DNA of 64,000 bases from Trebouxia sp. TZW2008 (Eukaryota; Chlorophyta; Trebouxiophyceae; Trebouxiales; Trebouxiaceae). Shown piece by piece: positions 25,001 through 41,790 of this stretch (position 1 is the first letter of the stretch; every line of letters begins with the position of its first letter). The stretch covers positions 68,711 to 132,710 of the forward strand of contig BDIU01000028.1 in the NCBI GenBank assembly GCA_002118135.1. Reading direction: 5' to 3'. Below the pieces are notes generated by a model. It saw only the letters and a program-made list of their open reading frames with translations. It did no database searches and was not told the origin of the DNA. Made by a program: the position numbers and the translations under genes.

Positions 25001-28000
25001 CAGTGCTGCCGAGAGTGACACTGGAGGAAGCAGTGAAGGGTGCTTGGACAAGCACTGTGCCTGTGCTGCTGAGAATGATGTCACCTGCACGAAGAACTTG
25101 AACAGATTACAAGCGCTAAGCAAAGGTGCTGATTGTGGCATCATGAAGGATGCCAGAGGCCAAGCCGCCGGTGCAAATACCTTTGTACAGGGGGCCAAGC
25201 GTGAAATGTTGTCTGTGTTTAAGTATGCAGATTGGGTCTTTGCATGCAATGATGACATCAAGGCTGACATACCTGCACTGCCCAGGCTGTTGGTGCCTAA
25301 GAGCTGGATGGAGGAAACGGCATTGCCAGGGAGAGCTGAGCCTGCTGTGATGGTGACGTTGCCGCCGGCGATGCCTTGGCTATTTCCAGCTGCCAGCACC
25401 AGACTACCTGCAATAAAGTGTAACCCCTTTCAAGTCCCCTGGCAAACACTGTTCTCTGCACCGAAGCTGTTTGCGACAGATTGTAATGTGAGCGAACTGG
25501 TATGTGGAGCAAACATTGCTTCGCCTGAAGCTGCCTGGTACCATTTTGCATGTGATTGCAGCATGGGTGTACCTAACTGGTCATGGGTGTAACAGTACTG
25601 TCTCAAGCATGACACTAGCAAGTTGAACGTGCGCAGAGAATGTCACATTCTGAGCTCAAAGCAATGCCAAAAAGCAAAAGATGTCGGCAAAAGTTGAGTC
25701 TCACCTCCCTGAGGCACTGATGTAGTTGCATTGGCTGCTCCCAGAAAAAGGTTTGGCACACCAGCACCGCCTGACCTGCCTACAAGGCTACCCAGCAATT
25801 GGTCCCCTGACCCGCTTGCTGCACTTCCCTTGACGATAATGCTCACATTGGACATGCCCAGAGTGCTGCCTGGGGCATAGATGTTGCCTGCAAGTATGTA
25901 CAGCTTCAAGAAAACCTGCCCAATAAGTGATCTTCTGCAAACACAGACAGTTACAGCAAGACTGGACAGCTTTTGCCCACATGCTTTGCCCTGTACATCA
26001 GCCATGCACTATTGGGGCTTGGCAGGTAGACATCACAGCTTTGGTGCGTAGCAAACAACAGAACCGTGTCAATATCTTGTACTGGCAATTTGCCTGCAAT
26101 GTCAGCAACAAGGGGCTTACCAAATCCACGACCAATACTGCCAGCCACTAGCTGACCCACACTTGTGATAAGATCCTCAGCCAGGTAGACAGCACCTCCA
26201 GTATCTATGAACAAAGGCTCAAAAGCATCCACGACAAAGATGCCACTGCTATCTGGTATGATAAGGTAGTTGTCCTGGTAGGGACCATCCATCAGAATCT
26301 GCAGCATCAAGCTTGCTTGCATGAAATCTTACATGTTGCAAAACCAGCATGGACGACGCTCTGAAATTGACTGTGACTCAGGGACCAATGCTGCATGTGA
26401 TAATGGCGTGTCGTGCCCAAATAGGCACCTGACAGTTCTGAGGCTTATGTTGTACGCATGTGCAAGATTGCATATGCGCCTGGCAGCATTGACTCTGCAT
26501 GACAATGCACCAGCTTAGGTAGTGTCACTCTCGTACGCTTGCATGTTGTGATGTGCACCACATGAGCTGTAGCACAGCGCACACTGGCATACATGCAAGG
26601 AGATACGCAAAGCATAGACAGCCAGACAGACCAATTCAGTAGGAGTGCACCTGAGTGAAGTTTCCCTCGTCGCTGTGATTGTAGTAGTAGGTCGCAATAA
26701 GGGTAGCATCAGACAGGTCTGCAAGGAAGGCCTCATGGGTACTGTAAGCAGGTGGCGCAGGCCGTGTTGAGCCTGTCGCTGTATTTGTGACTGTCAAGTT
26801 CCCCGTAATGCCCACTTGGGAACCACTGAGGTTGATGATGTCCCCAACAACGTTGATGACTGATGACCCAGAAGCATCAGAACTTAGACTGACACTGCTG
26901 GATCCTGCAACGCTGTACAGAATGGTGTGGGTGCTGTTGGTGAACAGGACGGCTTCTTGACCATAGCTAAGGAGCAGGGGCCCTGCTGAGCCCAGGTTTG
27001 CAAGCCGGATGGTGGTGCTACCGTTGCTTGCTCCAAGTCTCAGTGTGGACGGGTGCTGCACAGCATACATGTCTTTACTGCCTTTTTATTGTGAGCAGCC
27101 ATAAGAGAAGAGATAGCGGCTATATGAATCCTATGGAGGTGGAGCGTAGCAGTAGCAACAAACACATAGGCTGCAAAGAAACACTTGAGACAGGTGCATG
27201 TCTTGAGCTGATGCCAGAAGATGCTGGCATTGTGCTGAACTGAAGGTTCCATTGACGTAATCCCCCACAGGCTAATGCGCTCTTTAGACTTGGGGGAATG
27301 GGATTGCTGCATCAGTGAACGCGTCCAAGTGAAGGGGATATTCTACCTCTAGACTGCCACTGTCTGCTACGAGGCCAGTTGCTTGACCATTGCCATACAC
27401 TTCCAAGCCAAATTGAGCTGTGCTGTTGCTGACATCCAGCTGTGAGGCAGAGCTTCCATTGGTCAGCTGTTTCACATCAGCTAGGAGATGCCGCCCAAAT
27501 GCAGATGTGTGTGTGGACCTCAATGGCAGATCAGCCACTCCTGCAAGGCACAGACCGCTGGTGACTCAAAGGGACTTGAGGGTATGACCAGTGGACTGAG
27601 TATTGGTGACTATAGTCACATCAATCACAGCACCCAGCCATTGACTCCTGCCCAAGTTGACGACATTTGGCTTTGCATGCTTGGCGGCATTTGTCCTTGC
27701 AGGTCATACTTCTACATACAAGGCTGTGCGCAATCAGCACTGCCATGACCTCGAGCACCACTTGGGGAGATGAGGATGAAGAGACTGTACAACTGAGGTC
27801 AGCAGCAATCAAGGTCATGGATTTTGGACTTATGCAAGTGTGTATGTCCTGGACGTCAGACATAACTTGCCAGCATGCTGTGGTGCTTGCCACCTGCTGT
27901 CTTGTAACATTTGATGTGCCTTATTTAACTCATACCTGTCTGTTGTAATCGTCTCCTGCCAGAAGCGGTTGACGCAGCGGTGAGGGGCTGGATGTACACA

Positions 28001-30291
28001 TTTCCATGAACTGTCATATCTGCTTCATTGCTGCCTGCAAATGCAAGAAGAAAATGAGTTTGATTGCAGACATGCAATGCGTGAGGGACTTTTTTTGCAT
28101 CAAGAAGTTGACAGTCCTGCATTTGCGCATGGCTGTACAGTCGTTCAAATGCTCTTTGAGCACACAGTCAAATGACGACAGACTGACACAGCTGTACAAG
28201 TGTTGATATGGCTTGGTTGTCTGCTTTTGCAAGCTTGCTGCTTGCATGCATGCCATCACGCACAAGGGTCACAAGAGTTTACAAATGCATACTAAAAAGA
28301 AAGTGTCTGGACATCACTGAATATCAAGAACCCATGAACTAACATTGCCATGTAAAACTGGAGGTATGTGGGAAAGAAAATACCAGAGCCCACAGTGACT
28401 CCTCCTCCCTTAGGTACCATCGCTACGCTTCTCTTGTTCACAATCAGGCCACCCTCCAGATTCAGGGTCAAGGCATTGTTGGCCAAGGCAAAGCCCGCCA
28501 GCAAGATGACAGCATCATGCACCAAGATCAGCAAGATCACCAGGAACACCTTCACAAAGCACAACTGAGCGACACACATCCTTGCTTTGACCCTCAACAT
28601 AAAGTAGCCTGATGAGGCAGGCCATACGCACCTGGCAGATTTGCTACAATGTGTATTTCAATAGTTGATTTCATCATTGCTGTTGTTACTGACCGTCTTG
28701 TCATCATGAATATTAATGTTGTCATCACTGTTGCTGTTGTTGGTACTATGTGTGCACAAATACAGAGCACTATTTTGCTCAAAGACTGCAAAACATAAAT
28801 GCTGGCTAGCCAATCAATTTGCCCAGGCACACGCATAGAAATGTTGATTGTGGACAAAAACACTTTGAGATGCATGAGAGGCAGCAAGCATGCAACAAGC
28901 TAACCGGTGATGCTTGGTGAAAAGACAACATGGAAGAACATGCTGGCAGACCTCAACAAGCAAAATTTGAGCGCCACATCCAACTGCAACACGTTCTGCT
29001 ACACAGAGCCTGCGCCCTATTCAAAGCAGCTGCTAGATAGCCATACTTCTCACCATGCGTTTGCTTCGCCACCATCTAGATCCTGTTGGAACATCATGCG
29101 TCCTGCTTTCGCCCTCGTTTGGTCCTGGGTCATCTACTACGCTGACATTGCTATCAGCAGCATCCTGTTGTGCATCAGCCTCTGGCGCCTTGATTGCAGC
29201 TTCCTCAGCAGGTGGCTGTTCTGGATCAGTCACAGGCTGTACATTGATCTGCTGAGCAGCATCTAGACCGGCTGGGATCAAACCAGTGCTGGCATCTGGC
29301 AGGTGAGGCTCTTGGTCAAGCTCAGCGTTGGCTCCAAGCCATTCGCCACTGCTCTGAGATACAAGGCTTTTGCTAACTGGTGTGAAGTTGCTGCCCATTG
29401 CCTTGATGCCGCTGCTCTCTGCTTTGGCAATGCTGCCTACTGACTTGATGTGCTGCTTCTCTGACCTGCCAGCTTGACTGATCTGTTGAGAGTCTGGCAA
29501 GTTGGAAGCTTGTTCTGGCCAAAGGATCTTGCGTGGCGGCTGTTTCCAAGTTGGATTGAGGGGGCTGACATCATGTGGGTGAGGGATTGGGGCTAGTCTG
29601 ATTCCTGAGTTGAGTCTGTGCAGTGGTGATCCTTCTGGAGCTGACTGTGCAGCACCTTCCAAATCTGGAATTGGCTCAGGAGCAACCATGTTCCTTGCTG
29701 TTCTGGACGGGCTTCTGCTGGCCTGCTGTTGCTCAGCAAATGCCACAGTGCCTGCAACATCATCATCGCCAACTGACTTGAGCCAAAGCTCCATGCAAGA
29801 TACATTCTTTGGCAGCAGAAACATTGCACAGTAATATGTGACAGGACATTGTTGCATGAGCAAAAATAGATGGCCATCTGTGGGGCTTGCTTACCCTTTG
29901 ACTTCTGCACTTGACCAGGAAGTGCATATTGCTCCCGCAGGCTCTTTTGGCTTTGGAGGCGCTCGTTATGCTCTGGTGGGAAGGCATAAGGGTCATGCTG
30001 GCCTCTGACTGGCGAGTAAGATGCACTCAGATCTGCTCTTGGCCCTTGGAATATGCTGCTGACTTGTGGCGCGGCACGCCGCCACAATCCTGGCAAACCA
30101 GCAGTAGGTAAGCCCTGTGACTTGTCTCCTGCTTGTGGAATGCCACCACTGGCTGCACCAGGCTGCCTCTTGGTGATCTGGTCTTGAGCTGGGCCTTCCA
30201 CATCCTCAACCTGATCCATGTCTGTCTGAAGATAGATCAAGCTTCGAATGCCTGAACGGCTTCTGGGTATCTGACGATCAGGGGACGGCAT
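9671..30291 (-). CDS. Giant type II membrane protein with phage-tail-fibre-like repeat ectodomain
   Basis: Nineteen exons in translation order: 29895-30291, 29054-29751, 28384-28564, 27936-28034, 27347-27540, 26651-27055, 26121-26298, 25705-25887, 25273-25407, 23247-25084, 20954-22819, 19416-20708, 18020-18919, 16854-17693, 15521-16438, 14545-15168, 13326-14243, 11254-12735, 9671-10789. They sum to 14,268 bp, about 4,755 residues, with phase kept throughout. Residues 1-365 are Pro/Ser/Gln-rich and probably disordered. A basic patch (SRWWRSKR) precedes one hydrophobic span (VFLVILLILVHDAVILLAGF, about 371-392), giving a type II anchor. RRRLQQ follows, then linker exons with GGNVTITAG-type motifs, then ten repeat exons. 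Modules carry LGSILFSGYDG, AQIRSVFTV, GGNLVFSTTTAG and VDRLTIDSTG, which resemble tail-fibre/tail-spike proteins of phages and large viruses. I infer a cell-surface fibre or adhesin. The donor of the exon ending at 27347 is uncertain; a weaker phase-compatible site lies about 20 codons on. Confidence 0.8.
11801..12171 (-). repeat. Recent internal tandem duplication of about 186 bp within one module exon
   Basis: Two adjacent blocks, about 11801-11985 and 11986-12171, are nearly identical. Each encodes about 62 residues with TANGAVTANAAVTV, SALGNAVIGTSGSNTL and LAVNAATTFATGA. The length is a multiple of 3, so the frame is kept. This exon (11254-12735) has grown by such steps relative to the shorter modules. 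Confidence 0.75.
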
Positions 30292-30732
30292 CCGTTGCTT
30301 TGTGAGGCGTCAGGACGTTGAGAAGGACAAGACCTTTGCAGACTTGACACAGCAGACGGACAATCAACCAATGCGTCGCACATATGTCCAATTCTGCTCA
30401 CTTGCTCTATACAGTGCTTTCCCGCAAAGCAGCAGGTTGCCCTCAAAGATCAAGGAAGACTGCTGTGATCAAAGCGTTGCCGACATGTGCTCAGCGGCAC
30501 GGCTGCAGGACGCAGGCACATGTTGGGAGGCGTAGCAAAAACAACAGTACAGCAGCGACTCAACTGACCCCATGTTGTTGCTTCTTTCAAAATTGGCTTC
30601 GGACGATTGGAGCTCTTGAGTGGTCCTCTTGTTTTACAATTGTGCTCCGGAACCATGTGAGGCTACATTGCTCTAAACCATTTCCTGCCGGTGTTCGTCC
30701 AGCTGCATCAAGATGTCCACCTGAAAGTCACC
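30292..30732. promoter_or_regulatory. Divergent intergenic region between the giant-protein gene and THOC5
   Basis: A 441-bp gap separates the minus-strand start (30291) from the plus-strand THOC5 start (30733). It must hold promoters and 5' UTRs for both. No clear core promoter motif was seen. Confidence 0.45.
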
Positions 30733-33700
30733 ATGACTACGCTAGATCACCCTTGCAGGGACTTCGGCGACATCGTTGACGAAGTACAGCAATGTAGTGA
30801 TCCAGTCGATGGTCTTCAGCAACTCTCGACAAGCGGTTTAGCCTCTCTGCTCGCTATCCGAGACCTTGGCTACAAGGTCTTTGACATTTCAGAGAAGGCC
30901 AAAGCGGACGCCGCCAAAGCGAGAGATGCTTTCGATGACAAGACTTTGGTCCTGCAAAATCTGTTGTATGAAAGCGGATACTACCAGAAAGAGATTCAGG
31001 AAGCTAGGGACTACAAGTCAGCTGTGAAAGATGTTGATATGGAGCTGACGTCAGCTGAAGAGTTTTTATGTTTGGCTGAGCCAGAAGTCACAGCAGGACT
31101 TGACACGACCTCAGCTGACTATGATCACCAGCTGATGCTCAGGAGGCTGGAGCATGAGCTGCAGTCAAGAAAGCAAGCCAGGCAGGAGCTCAGCGAGCTC
31201 AGAGCACGAAGGGATGCTCTCCAAACAAACTTAGGGCAGAAGCGCAAAGCTCTGACTGACCTGCGCAAGCATGCCAGCCACATCAATGCCTCCACACAGC
31301 AAGTCAGACAGGTCTTCTCACTGCCCGACGCAGCTGCCAGCGCTGAGCAAGAAACATCCCAGCTGCTGCCTCTGCCACTGTACATCATCTACTCACAGGC
31401 AACAGCCATTCTGGAAACTCTGCCTACGTCAGTAACACCTGAAGTTGTTGGCTCAAAAGACCAAGCTGAGGCAGAGCTGGCAGGCGGCGCAAAACCAAAT
31501 GTGCAGCAAGCCCGCAAACGGCAGAAGCGTGACGCATCAGCAGTCCCAGAGCGCGACCCATATCAGGTGTGGGGTCTGTTCTTAGTCGCCCCAAACAGCA
31601 AACTGGAATATCAGATGTGTTTTGTCTTACATCTAGGCGTTGTATGCATTGCAACTTGTGCTGGCATAATACAGCTTTGGTCAGGACTGCTTGCAAGCAG
31701 TTCATTGCTTCTTTATGCATCCAGCAGGGGCACAGGACCTCAAGAGCAAGTGTAGAAATGATGACAATGATGATGTTGCATGCAGCCCCTTGTTGCTTTT
31801 TTGTTCTAAGCCTAAGATGTTCTGGTAGCCTGCTCAAGCAGACAGTGATTCAAGTGAGGATTGCGTTACCTACCTTGCGATTGCGCAGGCACAAGTGTCA
31901 GGCCAATGAATCAATCAATTGTGCCCGCAAGAAGTTGCACCTCATCTGGCTTTGCTTTGCAGGCCTTTCCTCTGGCGGTCAAGCTACACCTGACAAATTT
32001 CAACCTTGTCTTGACCTTCAGCTACCTTCCAGCCCTGAACACTGTGACAGCAGAAGCCGACCACAAGGCTGGCAACGAGCTGTCAGCCTCACTCTTCAGA
32101 GACGACACAGGCCAAGACACTCCCCACACGGCAACTCACAGCGTTGGAGATGGCTCTTTTGTCTTTGACACCAAGGCAACTGCAAGGCCGTACAGGTGCA
32201 TCTCCAGGCCAATAGTGCACTTGTCAAGCAAATTCACAGCTATTGTGAATGGCCACACAGAAGGGACATGATTGCCTGCATGTCATCTTTCCGCATGCAG
32301 ATGCGAACCACCCACTCGTTTACCACTTGCATCTGCTATGCAAGCAAGGCTGATGACCATTGTTGAGCCATTTTTCTTGACCGTCATCAAGACGCTACTA
32401 CCAGGACCCTAATGTAGAAACACCTTCGGGCACCACCACTAAGGATACACCATCAAGACTCGTTTTCTGCATTAGAATGCAGATGGGTGCAGTGGTTGGC
32501 AGGGCTGGACCTGCTGCCTGCCCTGCATATGGGGGCACTGCTGCAAGGCCCCACCACCCAAGAAGCCCTTCAGCAGTTTGTGGTGGTTGACTATCATTGA
32601 GACAGTATCATGGACACTGCTTGTCTGTACTGGAATGCAGATGGGCACAGTGGCTAGCAGGGCTGGACCTGCTGCCTGCCCTGCCTGTAGGGGCACTTCT
32701 GCAAGGCCCCACCAGCCAAGAAGCCCTTCAGCAGGTCGTAGTCATTGAGACACTGTTGTTGACATTTCTTGTCTGTGTGGAGTGCAGGTGGGTGCAGTTG
32801 CTAGCAGGGCTGAATCTGCTGCCTGCCCTGCCTGTTGGGGCACTGCTGCAAGGCCCCACTACCCAAGAAGCCCTCCAGCAGGCTGTGGCGGATGACTAGC
32901 ATTGAGACAGTATCATTGACAATGCTTGTCTGTACTGGGATGCAGGTGGGCACAGTGGCTAGCAGGGCTGGACCTGCTGCCTGCCCTGCCTGTGGGGGCA
33001 CTGCTGCAAGGGCCCGCCAGCCAAGAAGCCCTCCAGCAAGCTGTGGCCGACCACTGCAGAGAGAGGAGAGCCATCCACATCCTCACCACGCTTGTCAAGA
33101 GGGCTGACCAGGCCTCTGATCTTTGGTGAGCAGGGTTTGCTTTTCTGAGATCATGAGTGCTGTACCCTCACTCAGCATGTATAGCATACGTTGATGATGA
33201 GTGCATGACATACATTTGTGCAATGTGGCAGTATCAGTTTCAGCTAGAATTGTGATCACATGTGCTTGCATCGGCCCAGTGTTGACCAGCCTCTGGTACG
33301 AAAAAGAGAGAAGATTAGCGGCCATTGCTGCTGTTGATGATGGCACCTCTGCATGGCAAGCAGCAACAAGTAACGGGCTTTTGTCGTTATGAGGCTGGTC
33401 ACGATACATGATCAGCTGCAATCTAGGTGGCAAGCCACAGTGTGTTGAGATGAATGCTTGTGCTGATGCAGGCAGCAGCTGCAGGAATTGAGCCTGAAGC
33501 GTATCCCTCTGCCCTTCCCCAACAGGCTGCTTCAGCAAACGCCTGAGTCAAGCCTGCAAGGCTGGCAGGAAATGCTGCAGCAAGCCTGGCCCACCTCTGT
33601 TACCTCAGCTGCAAAGAATAAAAGCGCCACTTCACAGCCAGGTACAATGCAAGGCACTCATACTTGCATGTGCAGATGCAGTTCAAGTTGTATGATTGGC

Positions 33701-36433
33701 AGGAGCTTCCTACAACCCCACTACTCTGTAGTGACAGCTATCAATGGTGCAGTCTGCCGTTTTCATACGCTATTGGTGGCTGAGCTGGAACGCTTTTGTC
33801 AGATGCGTTTTGTTGGTCATGCTGTGCATTCTTGAAATGCGTCAGGGACAGTCATATGTCCAACTTGTCCTTTTGTCAAACAGCATAAACATTTGCTCTG
33901 AATAGCAACAAGTGGTTTGCATGCCTTCATGTTCTTGTTTGAGCCTCTGTTGCTATCATGTTCAGCAGACGTTTACTCAGTACTGCCTTGCTGACTCATC
34001 CGCATGCTTGCTACATCAGGCGTAGCAGCTGAAGACGATGAGGAAGGGGAGCTTGCTGATGCTGAGACCAGCAATGCAGAAGAGGAAGATGGAGCAGCAA
34101 TGGATGTTGACAATGACGCTGCTCAAGGTGGGGTGTTTTTCATGGCCGGCACATAGTGCTTCTCTTGGGACATCTGCTGCTGAACCAGATAGCCCATTGC
34201 TGTTGCTGCAAACCATGCTGCATGCTGCTGTCCAACTTTGTACAGCGCAATGTATACTGCGCGAGCATGTCAGCAAGTGGCATCTGCCCTGACTGCCGTG
34301 TTATTTGCTTCAAGTTGTTTTCACTGTGTCCAGCGACCGCACAATGACGCATCTCCTTTGCAGCGTCCGGTTGAAGATGGGCAACTGATGCTGGTGCAGC
34401 TTGCAGCATGCAAGTATGGGATATGCACTGATGTTGCCAGCAAGTATGCTTATGCTTCTATCATGCACAACAGGATTTCTGTGCTGGTTTTGTTTGGCTT
34501 CTTGCATGCTTGGTAGCCATCTAGCAAGAATGTTGTCTGAAACACTCTTTCCAAGCCGTTGCTGATGTGACAGCTTGCGCGGTGCTGTCACATGCGTGGT
34601 CAGGCAAGCCTGAAGCGCTTTGTTGAAAGTCGTTTGTGGTCCACAGGTGGTCAGACAAGCACATCACAGCAAGCCCCAGATCCTCTCAGCTCTTCAAACC
34701 AGCAGGGCAACATCACTTGGGGCACGGCTGGCCCAGATGACCCCTTCCGGATGTTCAAGTTTCTGATGAAAACTCCCAATAACTGGCAGCTGGACGGACA
34801 TGTAAGATACACGCCTACCCCTGACTTGACTTTGGCGCTTGTTGCTGCGTTGCAGACCTGACATGTACACTAGCAAGTCTGACAAGGTGGCCCTTGCTAA
34901 ACCCTGACATTATAGTTCATCGTGTTCTGGGCGGACCCTAAGAACAATTTACAATTTGAATCTTGTCAGAGGAATTGTTGAGGTTGTAGGGTTTAGGGTT
35001 TTAAGGTTTTCTTGCGCTTTCTATGGTGGGAATCAAAACCCATGAGTTATAATGCAGGGGCATGCTGAACATGCATCTGTTGCCCTTGCACAGCATCAAC
35101 GTGAACAAGCAACATGCTCAGCATCATGATCGGTCCGCCGGCATACAAGCATAAGTGGAGCCCCTTGCACAACATGTTCATGAAGCACTGCAACAGCTAA
35201 GCAGCAAGCAACATATCCAGCATCACAACGCCAACTGTCTGTGCATAGGTCCAGGTGTAGGCCCTTGCATAGCATGAACATGGAACAAGCAATGTGTGTG
35301 CCTCCATGAAAGGCTTGTTAAGCATGCAGTCCTTGCATGGCATTAACATGAAACAAGCAATGCCTGCAGCAGCACAAGGCCGTATGTCTGTGTGTACACC
35401 AAGGTGTGGGCTCTTGCCAAGCATGAACATGTAGCAAGCAATGTGTGCAACATCATGCAGCTGTCGATCTGTCTGCAGGTGCAAGTGTGGGGCAGCTACC
35501 CAGCTATGGCGCCGCATGTGGTGGTCACTGCCATCATTACTTTGTCTGTCTGTGTGTAAGTGCAAGTGTTGGGCAGCATGAGCATTAGACAAAAGATGTA
35601 CCAGCATCATGAGGCGATCTGTCTGTGTGTAGGTGCAAGTTTGGGGCAGCTACCCAGCCGTGGCGCCGCGCGTAGTAGTCACTGGTATCAAGGAATCCTT
35701 TAGCCCAACTAGAAGCTTCAAAAGCCATGCTAGGCAGGAGCTGCCGCAGATTGAACTGCTGACTGTTCAGAAGCAGGTACAGTGTTTTCTCGTTTGTAGC
35801 GACTGCGTTTGTTCCCAAGACAAATTTCTGCATGCAGAGCTGTCCTTCCATTGCGCATCCTTGTTCCAACAGATTATTTTGTGTTGTGTATGCACTGACA
35901 CCGACTCTGACCATGTCCTACATTGTGCATGAAGCCATGTTTGTCAACTCTGCTGCTGACTATATTGCTACAGCTGACTGCCTTGCATTGCGCATTCATG
36001 GGTACGCATAAGTTTTGAGCCTGGCCCAAACAAATCCTATCTGCATACAGCTTTTGTGTAAGCATGTACCCCGAATCCGCAAACAGTGACACTGCTGAAA
36101 GCTAGCAGCCCGTGAAGAGCCTGCAAGCATGCAATGCTGTGTTCGCAAGCAGAGATGCTGCTGACAGTCCCTAGCCCTTGGAGGCTGTGGAAAAGCGGCT
36201 GATCTTCATTCAGATTGTGACACCTGCAGGCAAATCAGGGTGTGTTGGCTGAGCTGACAAGTGAAGAACAAAGTCATGTCTTGTCATATCAACTGATGCA
36301 GCTGCTGGTGTCACTCACGCATCACACACAAGGAAAAGATGCTCTGACAGCATCAGCAGCCGCAAGTACGCCTAGGCCACGTCTTGAGCTTTCAGTGTCT
36401 GGTGATGCTGCATCTGCAAAGAAACGACGATAG
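30733..36433 (+). CDS. THOC5: THO complex subunit 5 (THOC5/FMIP), mRNA export
   Basis: Firm exons: 30733-31566, 31963-32195, 32946-33125, 33472-33641 and 34020-34127. A later exon lies at about 35640-35776 and the last at about 36242-36433 (stop TAG 36431-36433). The product has the THOC5 coiled-coil core (NLLYESGYYQKEIQE, ELTSAEEFLCLAEPE, LRRLEHELQSRKQARQEL), then LPLPLYIIYSQATA, a basic NLS-like patch (RKRQKR), AVKLHLTNF..VLTFSYL and WLAGLDLLPALP. The C-terminal part has YPAVAPRV and LSYQLMQLLVSLTHH and ends in KKRR. THOC5 is part of the THO/TREX complex coupling transcription to mRNA export in the nucleus. Exons between 34128 and 35640 are not resolved; a likely exon near 34640-34800 carries DDPFRMFKFLMKTPNNW. 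Partial exon copies lie in two introns. Confidence 0.88.
32483..32899 (+). repeat. Three degenerate tandem copies of THOC5 exon 3
   Basis: Copies begin at 32483, 32641 and 32788, each directly after an AG acceptor. The real exon begins at 32946, so the spacing is 158, 147 and 158 bp. Each copy encodes RW(V/A)Q(W/L)LAGL(D/N)LLPAL, then GALLQGPT.QEALQQ, but loses the second half of the exon (CRERRAIHILTTLVKRAD) and its donor. In the first copy the frame meets a stop soon after; the second reads on into the third, which then ends at a stop. Only the fourth unit is a complete exon. The acceptors remain intact, so mis-splicing is possible. Confidence 0.9.
34988..35010 (+). repeat. Short TTTAGGG telomere-like motif in an intron
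   Basis: The stretch GTAGGGTTTAGGGTTTTAAGG holds about one and a half plant-type telomere units. It is too short to be a telomere or a clear interstitial array. It may be chance or a relic of break repair. Confidence 0.3.
35090..35640 (+). repeat. Imperfect tandem repeats in a late THOC5 intron, with a partial exon copy
   Basis: Roughly 60-110-bp units recur, built around AACATG..CAAGCAA, CAGCATCA and GTCTGTGTGTAGGTGCAAGTGTGGG. One unit near 35482-35530 repeats the start of the next exon (GGGGCAGCTACCCAGCTATGG against GGGGCAGCTACCCAGCCGTGG at 35642). It is thus another copy of an acceptor plus the 5' part of an exon. Confidence 0.7.
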
Positions 36434-37086
36434 TCGCTGAGACCAGAGCGTGTTCAAGAAGCCTTCCTTGAAGAATCTGTAATGCAGAGTGCTCGTGGCA
36501 TGCACAGGCATCTTATGTGACATTTCTGGTTCCCAATTTCTTGCAATTTTGACGTCTTACCCGACATGTGATTTGCAGCTTTTTCGTATTCACGTCAGAC
36601 AGCGCCTTGACTGTAGCTCGATCCAACGCTGAGGCAGTATGGCTTACCCGCCATGTCTGCATATTATTGCATTGCAGGCAACTTTCACTGTTGGCAACAG
36701 AGGGCTTGTAGATATCCCCTTTTGCTTTGGCATACAATCATGGGTTGCAGATTGTGCAGCCCTTTGCAAGCTACTTTGTGAGCCTATCTCAATTGCTGGT
36801 GTCGACAGGCTACATCCCTTGCACAGCTCTCGCGTAGGGGCACCTTGTTGTGAAGGCGCCCTTGCAGCAGGGCCATGCATTGCAGTGCATGCTTGCAGTC
36901 GACAGTCCAGGTGCCCGGCGTTCCGATTGCCGCATTCGCATTGTTGAGCGATTGCTACTTGACATTTGTGACTGCAGCGCTACAGACTGATCGCTTGGCA
37001 TGCCGCTTGCTGCCAAAACTTGTGCGTGCTGAACACACCTGATGTCGACGGGTGATCACACCTGATAGCGTCCACACCATCTCAGT
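36434..37086. other. Intergenic region between THOC5 and NDUFAF7
   Basis: The two flanking genes run in the same direction, so this holds the THOC5 3' end and the NDUFAF7 promoter. The open frames here show no recognisable protein signal. Confidence 0.4.

Positions 37087-41790
<4,704 letters not shown>

Larger units (their letters stand above)
9671..25084 (-). repeat. Array of ten tail-fibre-like module exons
   Basis: Exons 23247-25084, 20954-22819, 19416-20708, 18020-18919, 16854-17693, 15521-16438, 14545-15168, 13326-14243, 11254-12735 and 9671-10789 are related. From the second on, each begins at an acceptor followed by GATG or a close variant (D-A-T-G-.-T-G-G). All but the last end at RSVFTV or a close variant just before the donor. 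The junctions between them are phase 0. Inside, a roughly 40-50-residue unit repeats (GNTVLGTSGS, QTLTVNAATTFA, ANAAVTV, FSALG). By eye I count 12, 13, 8, 5, 4, 5, 2, 5, 8 and 4 copies of the LTVNAATTF-type strand in translation order, about 66 in all. Composition is very rich in Ala, Thr, Asn, Ser, Gly and Val with almost no Lys or Cys, as expected for a beta-structured fibre. Confidence 0.9.

Noticed and set aside
9671..30291. Integrated giant virus or prophage
   Set aside because: The only virus-like element is the tail-fibre-like module. No capsid, polymerase, terminase or integrase gene is seen, the gene has many spliceosomal introns, and both flanks are host housekeeping genes.
32597..32899. 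A separate small gene encoding two WLAGL..LLPALP units
   Set aside because: It is two truncated copies of THOC5 exon 3 read through the spacer between them, with no start or separate regulation.
34988..35010. Telomeric insertion (TTTAGGG)
   Set aside because: Only about one and a half units; chance is as likely as a relic of telomere repair.
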